Positions 10,967 to 22,810 of a stretch of DNA of 64,000 bases are shown in pieces (position 1 is the stretch's first letter; the number at the start of each line of letters is the position of its first letter). The stretch is taken from positions 44,116-108,115 of the forward strand of contig JADDOH010000493.1 of assembly GCA_016648135.1 (NCBI GenBank), in the 5' to 3' direction. The notes under the pieces are model-generated. The model made no database searches. It was not told where the DNA came from and was given only the letters and a program-made list of their open reading frames with translations. A program made the position numbers and the translations under genes. The stretch is from Agrypnia vestita (lineage: Eukaryota > Arthropoda > Insecta > Trichoptera > Phryganeidae).

Positions 10967-11093
10967 CATATCATCCGCGATGATAAAAATGATGTGTGGC
11001 TGTCCGGAAAGTGTGGGGACGGCGTCTCCGAGGGATGCTGCGAGGGTCGCGAACACTACAAATCCGAGGAGAACTCGGATGATCATTTTATTC
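10967..11093 (-). CDS. Arylsulfatase B-type sulfatase, first coding exon (start codon at 11086)
   Basis: A TTTTTTCCAG acceptor is followed at 11093 by GAATAAA and then the ATG at 11086-11084. The acceptor immediately upstream of the start shows that a non-coding leader exon lies further right. The coding part (10967-11086) is 40 codons and ends ATG before GTAAGC. Residues 1-20 (MIIRVLLGFVVFATLAASLG) form a signal peptide, followed by PHIIFIIADDM. The two aspartates (38 and 39) are the conserved calcium ligands found at the start of the sulfatase fold. Splicing to 1386 gives [14 protein letters not shown] without a frame break. The signal peptide fits a lysosomal or secreted enzyme. No promoter is assigned. 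Confidence 0.92.
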
Positions 11094-12902
11094 CTGGAAA
11101 AAATAACATTTGTGAAAAAATCTTTACGGAACCAAATCGGCAACGGTACAGGTAACAAAATCGTTTCATTAGTAATGTGATCCGTTCGCTGAGTTTCACC
11201 TCGACAACTTTTATCTCACAATAAATAATGAAATAACATTTCCGATTCCGTTCGATTTCGCGACGTAGGCGCAGGTCAATAAATTATGTAGTTTTGTAGT
11301 TTTATTCAAGTTGGTACGCATGCTAATAAAAGTTCATATTTATCGTCTGGTATATATTTAAGTAATTAATAAATATGATATAATAAATTCAATGGACATG
11401 AAAATATTTAGGTAATACCGAAAAAATTTAATAAACTTTGTAAAAGTAAATATAAAGAGGGACATTAAAGAAAAATTAATGGAATTACTTATCAATAAAA
11501 ATGATTTATGTAACTGATTAAGTGAGGTATTATCTTGGTCAAACAAAACTTTGTTAATTTATTATAATCATTAATTTATCCAATATTATATAATAATAAA
11601 TTAAGTATATTATATATATAGATATATTATCTGTATTATTTACATATTATGTATATAATACATACATTATTGTCTAAAAAATCATTGTTTATAAATAAAT
11701 AAAAATAATAATTTCAGAAACGCTTATTGTATTATCCTAATATATGTAGTATATTCAGCAGTATTGATGCTGAGAGTGTTTTTTGAGGTTATTGTTGATG
11801 TTTATAGCGTTAAATTTGTGGTTGGAAATAATAATTTGTATAAAAAAATTACCAAAGTTGTGTAAACCACAAAATTAATTTCTTTGCAAAAACAAAAATA
11901 AATACATACTCTTGAATTCCGTTGAATATAATTAAAAATATTGTTTAAAATACACTGTGTATAAATATTTTACAATAATATTTTTGACCGCATTTAATAT
12001 TTATTATTTCTGAAGTTGTAACAGGTTTTTATGCTTAATTTTTTCCCTGGATTGTGCAATAGATTTGTTTGTTTGTGGCACAAGATAGAGGCAATTCGAG
12101 ACTCTTCAAGTGGGGATTTGTTATTATAAAAGTTTTTTAATATTATATCATATAGGTATCATGTTCATCAGATCTAACGTTAATTGAAGAGTTGATTTGA
12201 AGTATAACGAAAAGACGAAAAGGGTATCGACAGCTTAGAGTCAATTCGACGTAACATCAAGAACATAAGAATATTCTGGAATTGAGGAAATTAATTTCAA
12301 GAATTAAATATTGGTACACATTTGTCATCAATTCATACACCTGGCATAATTTTTTTAACGAATTAACACAGCAAATTATTTTGGTATCGTTAAAACCATA
12401 TTTCACGATTTGATAAATTTGTTGTTACACCGAATTGACCAACTCTGCAGAACATCACATTATGAACAAATCTCAATACAAATTTTTTGGGCAAGCTTAA
12501 GAAATCTAATATTTTACTGTATTTTATGTTTTAAAATATGTTTAATTTTTAAAATGTTGTACGACCACTTATTAATTCTCAGTTGTGTTTCAACGCAGCA
12601 TAATTAGTTACCGATAAAATGTTTTAAATCTGTTAATATCCGCGTGAATCAAAAGAAATTATGGAGGAAAAATATACAGAATATACCCGTCACACCGTAG
12701 GAATAGCTGTGTGTGGCGACTAAACAAATCACATTGCAATTATTTCCATAGCGAAGATGGTTATTAATTATTTTAATGCACGTTCATGTTTAATTATCCT
12801 AATTCAGATTGTGAAAACCCACGTGGATAAGACTTACAAATAGTAGTTATCAACTCAACAATTAGTAGTTGTCAACGTACAAAGGGTTGTTATCGAGAAT
12901 GC
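11094..12902. other. AT-rich sequence upstream of the sulfatase coding exon; no feature recognised
   Basis: On the minus strand this must be intron, because an acceptor lies at 11094-11095, unless the leader exon lies inside it. I could not identify a leader exon. No transposon domain was recognised. Confidence 0.4.
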
Positions 12903-12973
12903 GGAATATTCTTTTATATAATTAATAAAAATAACTTAGTTTTCACCATTTTTGTATTGAAAATATTAACACG

Positions 12974-13001
12974 TTTCAGAGCCCATTGTCCCTTCTTCAG
13001 G
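12974..13001 (-). ncRNA. Hammerhead-like ribozyme core in a PLE terminal repeat
   Basis: On the minus strand: CTGAAGA, then AGGG-ACAATGGG-CTCT (a 4 bp stem with an 8 nt loop, one G-U pair), then GAAAC. These are the invariant CUGANGA and GAAA boxes around stem II. Stem III would be very short (ACGTGT), as reported for PLE hammerheads that act as dimers. Activity is not shown by the sequence. Confidence 0.5.
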
Positions 13002-13629
13002 ATACAATTGTATACTAAAAAAATTTAATTCAAAAATCGAAGTATAGACAATCAAAATATTAAAAAAATTACATATGGAAAATAATAAAGTACCTACTTA
13101 ACATATTTGTAAACAATAGTTTAAAAAAATCTCAATTGTCATTCAACCAGCTAATAATAAATTTAAAAAATACATATTAAATAATAAGGATAAGGATAAG
13201 TTTTAAAGAAAATCGGGTGTTTATAAATTGATTTGTAATGATTGTGATTATTTTAACATAGGAAAAACGTGTAGAAATTTTGAAGTTAGAGTTAAGGAAC
13301 ACTGAGTGTTTAAATAGCAATAATTATTCTGAAATTGTTAACCATCTTTTGGCTATGGATCATTCTTTCGATATTAATAAGGATTTACAAATTTTACATA
13401 CAGAATTACAGTTTGATAAATAAGAAATTTTGTAAATAAGAAAAAGTGTTAAAAGTAAATTGAATATTATAAATAACCAGGTCCTTTTTACAAATAGTTA
13501 TCTTTTAAATTTAATTTCATGTTAAGTAGGTACATTATTATTATTCATTTTCCATATATTATTTTTTTAATATTTTGATTGTCCATACTTCGATTATTGA
13601 ATTTAATTTTGTTAGTATACAATTGTATC

Positions 13630-13657
13630 CTGACGAAGGGGCCATGGGCTCTGAAAC
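13630..13657 (+). ncRNA. Hammerhead-like ribozyme core, partner copy
   Basis: CTGACGA, then AGGG-GCCATGGG-CTCT, then GAAAC and ATGTTGATA. It is the plus-strand mate of the core at 12974-13001, with the stem kept and only the loop and one core position changed. Confidence 0.5.
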
Positions 13658-13740
13658 ATGTTGATATTTTCAATACAAAAGTGGTGAAAACTAAGTTTAG
13701 TTTTATTAAATATATTAATAATGTCACACACTATTATTTT

Positions 13741-15779
13741 GCTGTATTTGAAGAAGGATGTTTTTTCGTTATACATTATCTAATTATTAATGGCACCGCG
13801 TTAATTACATGTAAAATAGAATTAGCATATTTTTGCCAAAACTCCCATTAAGTCGAGCTAATACCGAGTTAAATCTGCTTAATATTCATAAATCTCGGAG
13901 TGTCTGTATGTGAGAAATGGAATCCCCCAGTAGGAAACAGTTCCCACGACCTCGAGTAGATCCGCATTTTGGCATTGGGCGATTGATGTGCTCGCATTAT
14001 TTTGAAAGTATGGATTAATGTTAATTTAATTGATATCGTTTATTTGTTCACGCAGGCAATATGTTTTTTTCACTCGAGTAATTTTTTTCTTATTTATCCA
14101 AATCTTATAAAAAAAATTCTGGCCGCACGTTGATGACGATGCTATGACTGTACAGGATTATTTTAATTAGGTGATGTATTTCTGATCATTAAAATATAAT
14201 GCTAATTTTTACTCAATCTGTCTATCGAATTAATGGATAAGTTTGAACATGTGTTGGATTTAATCATTTATTTATTTGATAGAATTTTATTTTAATTATT
14301 TACCTTCCTAATAATGTTCATAAATTTGACATTGCAGTACCTATGCTTAACTGGCAGACTAATTTACGAAATTAAAATGCAATGCCGCTGAGGTTTTTAT
14401 CAAAAAAGTCTTATATGTTGCTTCGTCTGCAGTACATATCTTGTAAATAAGAATGATGCATGGTAGATGTTTTCACTTTCCTTCATTCAAATGACAATTT
14501 ATTTATTAATTAAAATGTATAATTAATTAATAATAATTTATTTAAATAAAATTTCATTAATTAATTAATAATTACGTCCAACCACAAAGTTAATGCTATA
14601 AACACAAAAAAATTATATTTATGTTTTTTTTAAGAATTTTAACGATTGACACGCAGTCCAAATTATTTTAAAATTAGGAATGCAACGATTGATTGACTCT
14701 TACGGTGTGACCATAAGAGTGATTGGTAGGAATATCATCCTGGAATATCACATGAGTACATACAAGTATTTTTGTAAAAATCATTTTAAATTCATTCGAA
14801 AAACATAAATAATGTACACAACATTTTTTTTAAATTCAAAGGTTAATAAATTTAGTCTTTACGCACCCCGTAATATATAAGAGATGACGAATGAGCCAAT
14901 TCAACTTATTTTTCTTGTTTTTTGTACTTTTGCACATTTGAAGTACAAAATAATTGTATTTCAAATGTGAAATGTGGATTTTTAAGCGGTCGCCATTTTG
15001 CTTGGCGAATTTTAACAACAATCGGTGAAAATGACAAAAATATCGTTTACGGCTCTAGCAGCATAAATGTATATATTTTTGTATTTTGCATATAGATCCA
15101 ATATTAACGGTTTTAATTTTTTGATTTCGGATTAGGCGAAAAACCTACCACATCATTGTTTTTCAAATTGTTTATTCGACTACTTGGATTTATTCTTTAT
15201 GACTCAGGGGTGGTTGTATTAAGTTGGTTTAGTTTAGTTTAGTTAGTAGTAGTTCATATAAAGGATAGATTTTTACGAAAACGGGGTGTTTGATTGGTAG
15301 AAAACGCAAAAATCTATGCTCAGGCTCAATGCTCATACTACGGTTAGATAATAAAATAGAGTTAACAATAAAACCAAATTCTCAATACTCGTTTACGTCT
15401 AGGACTGTCGCATGGTAGATTTTGTTGCCCTTGAAACCTGCGTACTCTAGGTTTGCGCGGCAATTCGATATTTCGTAAGTCGTTAATTTTTAACTTAGTG
15501 TTACTAATTTCTCAATCATAATATATATTATATATTCTGTAAAATGGTATTCTCCCCTATTATGTGTATCTAAAATATTTTTGATTGTATCTAGCTAAAT
15601 ACTAGGACTATACACCAGGGTCTTTAGAAACGCGACGATAATAATCGAAACAATTATGACAAATAATTTGATCAGTCTGACATGCATTTACTTTTTATTG
15701 GCTTTGCTATTTTAGAATATCTTATTCTACAATAGAATACATTAAGGAAAGTATCACTTTGCTCATAAATGTGTCCGTA
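13741..15779. other. AT-rich sequence, little recognised
   Basis: At about 13840-13880 there is a short pogo-like phrase (CCCATTAAGTCGAGC, ACCGAGTTAAATC), too short to call. Otherwise I see no exon with convincing borders and no transposon domain. Confidence 0.35.
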
Positions 15780-15950
15780 TACAGGGTATAACAGAACTAG
15801 TGCAGAATCCAAAATGTTCAAGCAGCCATGACCTAATATCAATAGTTGTGATGATATGCGATATCAAAGTTAGCATTTTTTTCAATATTTCTGACTTGTT
15901 TTCTGTAAAACGTTGAATTATCATCAAAGTAATCTGCCTATACAGAATAT
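15780..15950. mobile_element. TACAGGGTGT-type MITE, copy B (truncated)
   Basis: Starts TACAGGGTATAACAGAACTAG and continues with GTTCAAGCAGCCATGACCT, ATATGCGATATCAAAG and TTTCAATATTTCTGACTT, all shared with copy A. The right half is missing; a LINE fragment begins just after. Confidence 0.7.
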
Positions 15951-15954
15951 AAAA

Positions 15955-16255
15955 AAATTATTCGCTTCACTACAACTAACAATTACGCCATTTCTTCGAA
16001 GGGCTAGGCAGAGAGAATAGAACGCCATATTCTCCTCTCTTGGCACACCAATTTTGCATCGGCTATATTTATCTATCTTCTCACGCATTCTCTATGGTTG
16101 TTGAGGGCATCCTTCAAAATTTGTAGTATCTGATCCTGCCAGGTCTTTCTTATTACTGCAACACTCATACGTTCCACATGAACAAACCATCTCAGCTGTC
16201 CTTTATTTATTCTATCTACCACGCCACAACCAGCATTTTTTACGCTTCAATACAA
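15955..16255 (-). mobile_element. LINE C-terminal fragment
   Basis: The minus strand encodes, across frames, NAGCGVVDRINKGQLRWF-HVERM, then RKTWQDQI and ERRIWRSIL. The phrase RIxxGQLRWFGHVERM is typical of the C-terminal module of RTE/Jockey-like LINE proteins. It has several frameshifts and no 5' part. Confidence 0.7.
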
Positions 16256-16770
16256 CTCAAATAAAATGTTAAAAACCTAGCAGAAATTTAAATTAATATA
16301 ATATATTAAATAAAAAATATTATAAATAAATACAATAAATTATAATGTATGTTATTGATATTACAATATACTTTTGGTTACGACTCCTAATCATCTGGGC
16401 ACGTGAGTGAATGCAATTCGGCTTTGAATAATCTGTCCGAAGGCCTTCAGTGATATGATTACATGCCTTCAAAAAACGTAGTATGCGCTATGCATTTTCA
16501 CACCTAGTAAAAATGATATATCAAAACTATTATTGATTTTATATTTTTGAGGTTTTAAATAATATTTTTATACTTTATAAGTTTCTTTAAACAATATGTA
16601 AGAATATACCAGTTTCCAAAAGACAGTAAGTAGTTCAAATGGTTATGGGACATCTCTAATAACCCATTAAAAAATTAATTTATGTTCTCATTGTTGAATG
16701 TCTTGTACTTTTCGCGGCACTTTATTGTAGGTTAAACAATTTTTGTAAATAAGCAAAAAAATGTAAGCAT

Positions 16771-17016
16771 GTCGACGTACACCTATTGTCAAATCTGCAA
16801 AAATTAGATTTGCGTTTTACCATCTTAAACCTTCCGATTTACTCTGTATTTTCGGACAATGTTACAAACAAAGTTGGATTTTCGTTTCAAAGAAGCATAT
16901 TGAAAATTTAAAACTTTTTTAACATTATCTGAAAATATAGATTTTTTTTATAGTAAGAAAGTAAAACGAAAATTGAATTTTTTCAGATTCTAGACATAAG
17001 GTATACGTTGGGATCT
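16771..17016. mobile_element. MITE with TGTCGAATCTGCAAAA-type termini, copy 1
   Basis: The ends are imperfect inverted repeats: TATTGTCAAATCTGCAAAAA on the left, and the reverse complement of AGATTC-AGACATAAGGTATACG on the right. It aligns along its length with the better preserved copy at 59104-59349, sharing the GATTTACTCT and TTTTTAACATTATC phrases. No coding capacity. Confidence 0.65.
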
Positions 17017-17089
17017 TCGATATATGTACGTTAAAATATATTTTTCACTGTCGTAGTTTAATGGTGTATATAATTATTTTAACTGCTTA

Positions 17090-17245
17090 ATAGCTTTTAT
17101 TTTTTTAAATATATTTTCTCCCTATGTAGGTATAGTATGCTTCACTATAACTTATATGTAACTTGTAATTTATATGGCGGACCAGGTCTTGCACTTACCA
17201 CCTGTTGACGCTGGAATAAACATTATTATTATTATTATTCATTAT
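17090..17245 (+). mobile_element. LINE 3' tail with (ATT)n end
   Basis: The segment contains ATGGCGGACCAGGT, CCACCTGTTGACGCTGGAAT, AAACATTATTATT and an ATT microsatellite. The same tail occurs in reverse at 37370-37460. A shared 3' UTR ending in a microsatellite is the mark of a LINE 3' end. Confidence 0.5.
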
Positions 17246-18916
17246 AACTATATCGACGGTCTAATTGGTTAAAATTTAAGCAAATGCGTTAAAATTCATT
17301 TTTTAACTAGCCATTAACACAAATCTTTAGACTTATGTGGTAGCTACATTATCATCACAATATGTTGGGTATTTATAGCACAGTGCGCATTTCATTAAAA
17401 TCATAAAAGTTATATTAAATTTCTAAGTCGTTGCATTTCGGATTACCTACTTGCATTAAGTTGTTTTTCTGGTGATATACTTTGACCATAGGCTCCGTTT
17501 AAACTACTGTCTATGAATCCGTGAACCAAGCATAAAGATGTTACACATCAAAATTTTCAAGAAAATTTATTTATTCCCACTAGCAAAGAAAAACTTGATA
17601 TTGTGTGGAAAAAAAACAAAACAGTGGTTTCGAACCAAAAAGATAGGTAGGTATATTTGAAAAGTATATAGCTAACTATAAAAGCCGATTTTATTTATAT
17701 TTTTCCTTGAGAGATATTATTAAATCGCTTCATTTAGGATAAAATTATTTTTCGACCAAATATTTCTTTGTCAATAAACCAAAGTCATTAATTTTAATTC
17801 AACATAACCTTAATTTTTCCAATTTGACATTTTCTCCGATGCCTTACGTCAAAGTTGAATCTGCCGAATAAAATGAATAAATTCTTAACATTTTTTCATT
17901 TCTACTTCCTATTGCGCGTTTCCGTCGTCGCATTCACGAAATTACTCCCATAAACCGAGCGTGAATATGTTACACATGAAAGAAAATTGCTCAAATCTTT
18001 AATAATAAATGTCGAGATGTGCAAAAAAAACTTATGTCTAGCCATCGTCCTAATCGTTCTAACTTATAAGCGTACTCATCGGGGCCTTTCTACTATTATT
18101 GTGCGTTAGTTTATAGATATTTTGAGTTGTTATTATTTTGTCTAATTATTCCATAATTTGCTTATTTTACCAGGATTTAATTTCAAAGTATACCGTGGAA
18201 TTAAAACCAGCTAGAGGAATAAAAGAATGTTAAAAATATATTTCTGATCAAACATTCACTGGAGCCTTGACCAATTTAATACGTTGATAGCTGAGTCTAT
18301 ATACTTTTATTATCAAACGAGATACCTACACTGCAAACTGTGATTATGAAAAAAAAGTCTTGATTATCAATGTTTGCCGGGCATATTAGTTCGGCATTAG
18401 AAAACGGTAACGCGTTTTGTATTGTAGGTTACGATAAATTTATTTCAAATGCATAATAAAAATTGTTTTACGTCTGTTTCTACACAAGAAACATGGTTAT
18501 TGTTTGTTTTTAAAGTGACTTGGATTGTTTACATACATTTGCATTATTTATCTATGTCTGTGCATGGTTAATGGCCAGTTGTATCAACTATGATTATAAT
18601 TGGTTTCGTTTAAGCTGGTGATTTTTGATATGCGTCTTCAAAATGGTTTTATCGTAAAATTGTTTCAAGTGTTTCGTCTCCTACCGCCGCGAATCCGTGA
18701 AATTTCAATTTTTTCTTGAAGTAAAATGTAATGAAATGGTTTTCTTTTATGCATAACTAACAAATATTACTCAATACATGCTAAGCACAATAATACTTTC
18801 GATTAAAAAAAATTTCCGCTCAGGTTTTAGATAAAAAAAAATTAAAAAAACTATAAACTTTATTTAACCCTTTAATTTCCATTGAAATTTTTGATGTAGG
18901 TGACATCACACAGGGA
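17246..18916. other. AT-rich sequence, no feature recognised
   Basis: No domain or clear repeat apart from a short GC-rich motif at 18671-18700 that recurs elsewhere (see findings). Confidence 0.35.
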
Positions 18917-18936
18917 AGGTTAGGTTAGGTTAGGTT
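18917..18936. repeat. Four tandem AGGTT units (telomere-like motif)
   Basis: Four perfect AGGTT repeats equal four TTAGG units, the canonical insect telomere repeat. Such short interstitial runs are common in insect genomes and do not imply a telomere here. Confidence 0.6.
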
Positions 18937-19094
18937 CAGGAAATGTTTTTCTTTTATGTATACCTAATGAATATTTCTCAATACACGCTCAACACAATAA
19001 TATTATTTTATTCCATTTTTTTCTGTTCAGGTTATAGTTATATATAAAATTATATATAAAAATATTTATACATAAAAAACTCACAAAACTATCA

Positions 19095-19104
19095 ATCAAT
19101 CAAT

Positions 19105-19135
<31 letters not shown>

Positions 19136-19554
19136 GAAACCCGTCTTTTCCTACCCGCCAAGCTTTCTCCACAACCAGCCACAAGTGGGGGTGGCTGTGC
19201 GAGGGTGATGAAAATGTGCTTTTTAGCACATTTTTTGTTATGGTAAGGCCGCAAATGCTTCTGATTGTATCAAAAAAGGCGCGCCGACTGTGTCGGTGAG
19301 TCTAGAAGGTTCCGGAAAAACCTGCTCTAAAAAGTACTGGAAGGAGAAGTTTCTAGAAAATTCCCGAAAGTTCTATACAGTTCTAAACTGAGTGGTGGAA
19401 TATGTCGGTGTGTCTAGAAGGTTCAATAAATTTCTGGAAGGAGAATGTTCTAGAAGGTTCGCGAAAGTTCTATGACGATCCAAAATACTAAATTAATCCA
19501 AAATATCCAAAGTACTAAAAATCTACACGTGCGAAACCGCGCGGGCACAGCTAA
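19095..19554 (+). mobile_element. Non-autonomous Helitron
   Basis: The element starts in a TCAATC / (TA)n tract, followed by AAAGAAACCCGTCTTTTCC. It ends GTGCGAAACCGCGCGGGCAC AGCTAA, followed by host T at 19555. A GC hairpin close to a CTRR end followed by T is the Helitron 3' signature. The body carries two related blocks with GTCTAGAAGGTTC and GAAAGTTCTA. There is no coding capacity. The exact 5' end is uncertain because it lies in a microsatellite. Confidence 0.65.
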
Positions 19555-19829
19555 TATTATTTAACCGTTCAATTGACAATGATATTTTTTATATGTAGGT
19601 GATAATACATAGGGTAATATTGGGTTTTAAATGTGTTGACTTAAAATTATTAAAAGTTAGAAACTATTGCCCATAAACGGAATAATGGTCAACTCATATA
19701 TAAGACATAGATATTTAAAAATACAATCTCTGCAAAATCGTAAAGAGCGTATTAACACGCTTTTGACATGATGCGTTATAAAAGGTTGGCGTGCTCCTGG
19801 AATTTAAAAGGTTTCCTTTAAATAAGATG

Positions 19830-20112
19830 TACAGGGTGTCTCATAGCTCGTAGCAATAACTTTATATGTGGATTCCTGCCTTGATAATGAGTGGAAAATA
19901 TTCAAATAACCATGACCTTACATTAACGAATGTTTCATAATCGATGTTATTAAGTTATTGTCATTATTGTTCAACTTTTTGCAAAAAATTAAAAATATTG
20001 AAAAAAAATGCACACTTTGATATTGCACGTCTCCATAACTACCGATAAAAGGTCATGGTTGCTTGAACATTTTCGACTCATTTTCAAGGCAGGAATCCAC
20101 CTGTATGTGTAT
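19830..20112. mobile_element. TACAGGGTGT-type MITE, copy C
   Basis: Begins TACAGGGTGTCTCATAGC and contains GGATTCCTGCCTTGATAATG. The right arm repeats this in reverse (AAGGCAGGAATCCACCTGTA). It is shorter than copies A and D because the middle is deleted. Confidence 0.75.
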
Positions 20113-22189
20113 GTAGGTGCTATACCAAAATACGAAGTATTGATATATTAATATTTTATTTTTTTCTATTTTATGAAATAACTAATCTATTATATAACAT
20201 AATCTCTAGTATTCAATCTTCCCTTCTACCGATAATTTTTATTATATATCGTGAATACCTCACATGTCATTGTGAGATCGGATCTTCATCAAATGTCACA
20301 ATCACATTCACATTTTTTTAAATATTCATTTGAATATTAAAAATAAGTTTAAGCATATATGCGTATTCCGTGTACGCATCTCTATTAAAAAATAAAAAGG
20401 ATTGACACATTTTTCATGTGACTTTCTCACTCGTATTTTAAGATAAGTTATGGTCAGACAAGGAGGGCAGATCTTGTGGTGTTAGTAGGAAAATAATAAT
20501 ATCAGTATAATTTATAAATCATTAAAGCAGCTAATTCATTTCATTTTCTGACACCTTTTCGCGAGACTTTCATTAAGACTAATTGAACCATTATCAATAA
20601 CCTGTTGATGTCTATTATACTCGTGTAACCGGTTTTCTTGCAGTTAAAAAAAAAGCACGGTACATCGATTACGAAAGAAAATTTAGAGATAATTCAGAAA
20701 TATTATTAAGAATATTTACCTATATATTAATATATACACTTTCGTTTATTTATAATACCAGCTGTCTGGCAATTAACAAAAAAAAATACGATAAATTTTG
20801 ATGTCGGTTCCTAAGGAATAAGAATTTATTTATTTATATAAAAAAGACAAAAAAAGGGAAAAAAGACAAGAAGAGAAAAGAAAAAAAAAGTTTTTTACGT
20901 TGCACGAAGTTACGATAGACGGACGAAAAGACAAAGAAATTATTATAATTGGGATAATATTTTCTAAAATGTATAGTTTTTAAATTTTATCTCGGATGTA
21001 TAATACATATATTACTGTAATCCTATATCTAGTAGAGGGTTCCATATTAAAGTTTCTGGATTGTTATTTCTTTCAGAGGAAAGTCCCATTGTAAATTAGC
21101 ATTTTAATTACCTGTACCGATGTTTTCATTGTGTTTGACATACAAATATTTACATAATACATATATGGCCTACAATTTCGGAATATGACAAAAATATATA
21201 TCCTGTAATTGATATACTAAATTGGAGAATATTTAAAAGTTAAGTATACACAGCAGACTACCATAAAATATAGACATGAACTTAAGTTAATTTCATGGTA
21301 CCCGGCATAGTTACATGGCAGGTTCCTATACGTTTGACTCGTTCAATAAATTACTACAAACTTGTAAATTTGTAAACAATTATGAAAAGGTCAAATTAAA
21401 TACTAAAATTAAAATTAAAAAGTATAATATTTAGATTCCGCTTTGGAACAAAATTTAAAAAAAAAATGAAAAAAAGAATGCCTATTGTTACAAAATACCT
21501 ACGTTTTGTTTACTAATGGATTTAATTTAACAATATGAATAAATACTTCAATTACAGATGTGTATTAAATATACGAGAGGGAGACATACTTTTGCAGTGA
21601 TCCAATCCCCTCGCTTAAAGAAAGGGTTCTTTTCATCTCTTTACTATTTTATACTCCGATATAGGCATTTAATACGTTGGTGTAAGCAATCAGTTTCAGA
21701 AGAATGATTCTCAATTTATGGAAAACCCCGTTGCGAAAATTTATTGTCGGTTTAAAAAATTAAGAACCGACAAAAAGCTCGCCTAATGTGGTTTCATCTT
21801 CTTTTACTTTTTTTACACGCGATACTATATTTATTTTTGCCTATAAGTATGCCCAGCTATACAAGTGAGTATTGCGGATGAAGGGTAGGCATAGTTGCAC
21901 CCCACGTCTAACCCTTTGCAAACCAGTGCCAGAATTTCACCCTTATTCAATCAAATAAATATTAAAATCAAGAAAATGCTTTAAAAATGTGTATAAATGT
22001 ATTAACCTTCGAAGCATTTCCCTAAGATTATCCTTAATCTCGCTGTATACCACATAAACATACACAACACTAAACAAAACTGTCCACACGCGGGAGCTCA
22101 CGTCACGATATTTGCAAAAACATGAATATACGATTGTCACTTGTGTCAAATGAATATCATAATATGCAGATGACCGGTTTTCGGAATAT
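20113..22189. other. AT-rich sequence, no feature recognised
   Basis: Low-complexity A/T-rich sequence with short chance frames. No exon, terminal repeat or RNA gene could be supported. Confidence 0.35.
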
Positions 22190-22457
22190 CGGTGACGTCA
22201 CACACCCGGCATCAATGACAGCGACACCGGCGCTAGCGTACTGGATATGCCGCTTCACGCGTGTTCGCGAATAGGTGTGGACTGATTGGCCCGCGCGGTC
22301 AAGGTATATATACATGCCATCTCCCACCGCTCGTGCTCCCCTGGTATCTTGGCCGATAGCCGGCGAGCTCGGCCGACGCGACCCGTCGCTGAAGGATGGA
22401 TCACAATGGATCGTTTGAATGTGTTTTATGAGCCACGGGATCCGAGGACTTCTGCAG
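22190..22457 (+). promoter_or_regulatory. GC-rich patch with CRE and TATA box; possible promoter and short first exon
   Basis: In an otherwise AT-rich region this stretch is CpG-rich. It holds a TGACGTCA octamer (22193-22200) and GGTATATATACATG around 22303-22314, a good TATA box. About 95 bp further on is CACAATGG with an ATG at 22406, opening MDRLNVFYEPRDPRTSA before CAG and a GTAGAA donor-like site at 22458. I do not recognise that peptide and found no following exon. The same patch could instead drive transcription leftward toward the sulfatase gene, whose leader exon is unaccounted for. Sequence from about 22600 on is LINE debris, so the longer open frame crossing it is not a gene. Confidence 0.3.
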
Positions 22458-22599
22458 GTAGAATAATTGCCAGATATCAATTTCTCACAGTTGCCGTCGG
22501 CCATTGTTCGGGCTCGCACGAGATGTGTTGTTTAACTTGGGTAATTGCGTGTCTTCACGTGATCTATCTGCCACGAATACTCGCTGCTCTATTGCCAAC

Positions 22600-22810
22600 A
22601 TTACCATTTAAATATCTTTTAGATATGGTCCAAGCTGTCTGTGCCATGTCATGATAAGGTCTGCCATCCTTTTCTTCTAGTTCTTGTCCGGTTACCGAAC
22701 GTTAGCGCAATTTTTTACCTCGCAATTTTGCCTGGAATGATTTGCAGGATCTTGTATTTTTCTGGATGTCCTTTGATATGGCCGAAATATAGCGATTTCC
22801 AAGTTTTTAT
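22600..22810 (-). mobile_element. LINE C-terminal fragment
   Basis: The minus strand reads, with frameshifts, LKYFGHIKGHPEKYKILQII-GKIA, then TFGNRTRTRRKGW. YFGHI---EKY-ILQ-I-GKI is a common C-terminal phrase of insect LINE proteins. A close relative lies at 26215-26400 in the same orientation. Confidence 0.6.

Larger units (their letters stand above)
12903..13740 (+). mobile_element. Penelope-like element remnant with inverted terminal repeats and GIY-YIG scrap
   Basis: Two copies of a terminal segment of about 165 bp face each other: 12903-13080 (minus sense) and 13555-13720 (plus sense). Each carries GTATCCTGA, a hammerhead-like core and CAATACAAAA...GTGGTGAAAACTAAG. Between them the plus strand encodes GVYKLICNDCDYFNIGKTCR, then FEVRVKEH, a stop, and later NHLLAMDHSFDINKD. 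This matches the GIY-YIG endonuclease of PLEs (GVYKI-C-DC--Y-G-T-R---R--EH). The coding region is interrupted by stops. PLEs are known for terminal repeats in direct or inverted order. Confidence 0.78.

Noticed and set aside
18917..18936. Telomere proximity
   Set aside because: Only four TTAGG units within normal repeat-rich DNA.
22286..22654. 122-codon plus-strand frame as one protein
   Set aside because: Its second half is antisense to a LINE fragment at 22600-22810.
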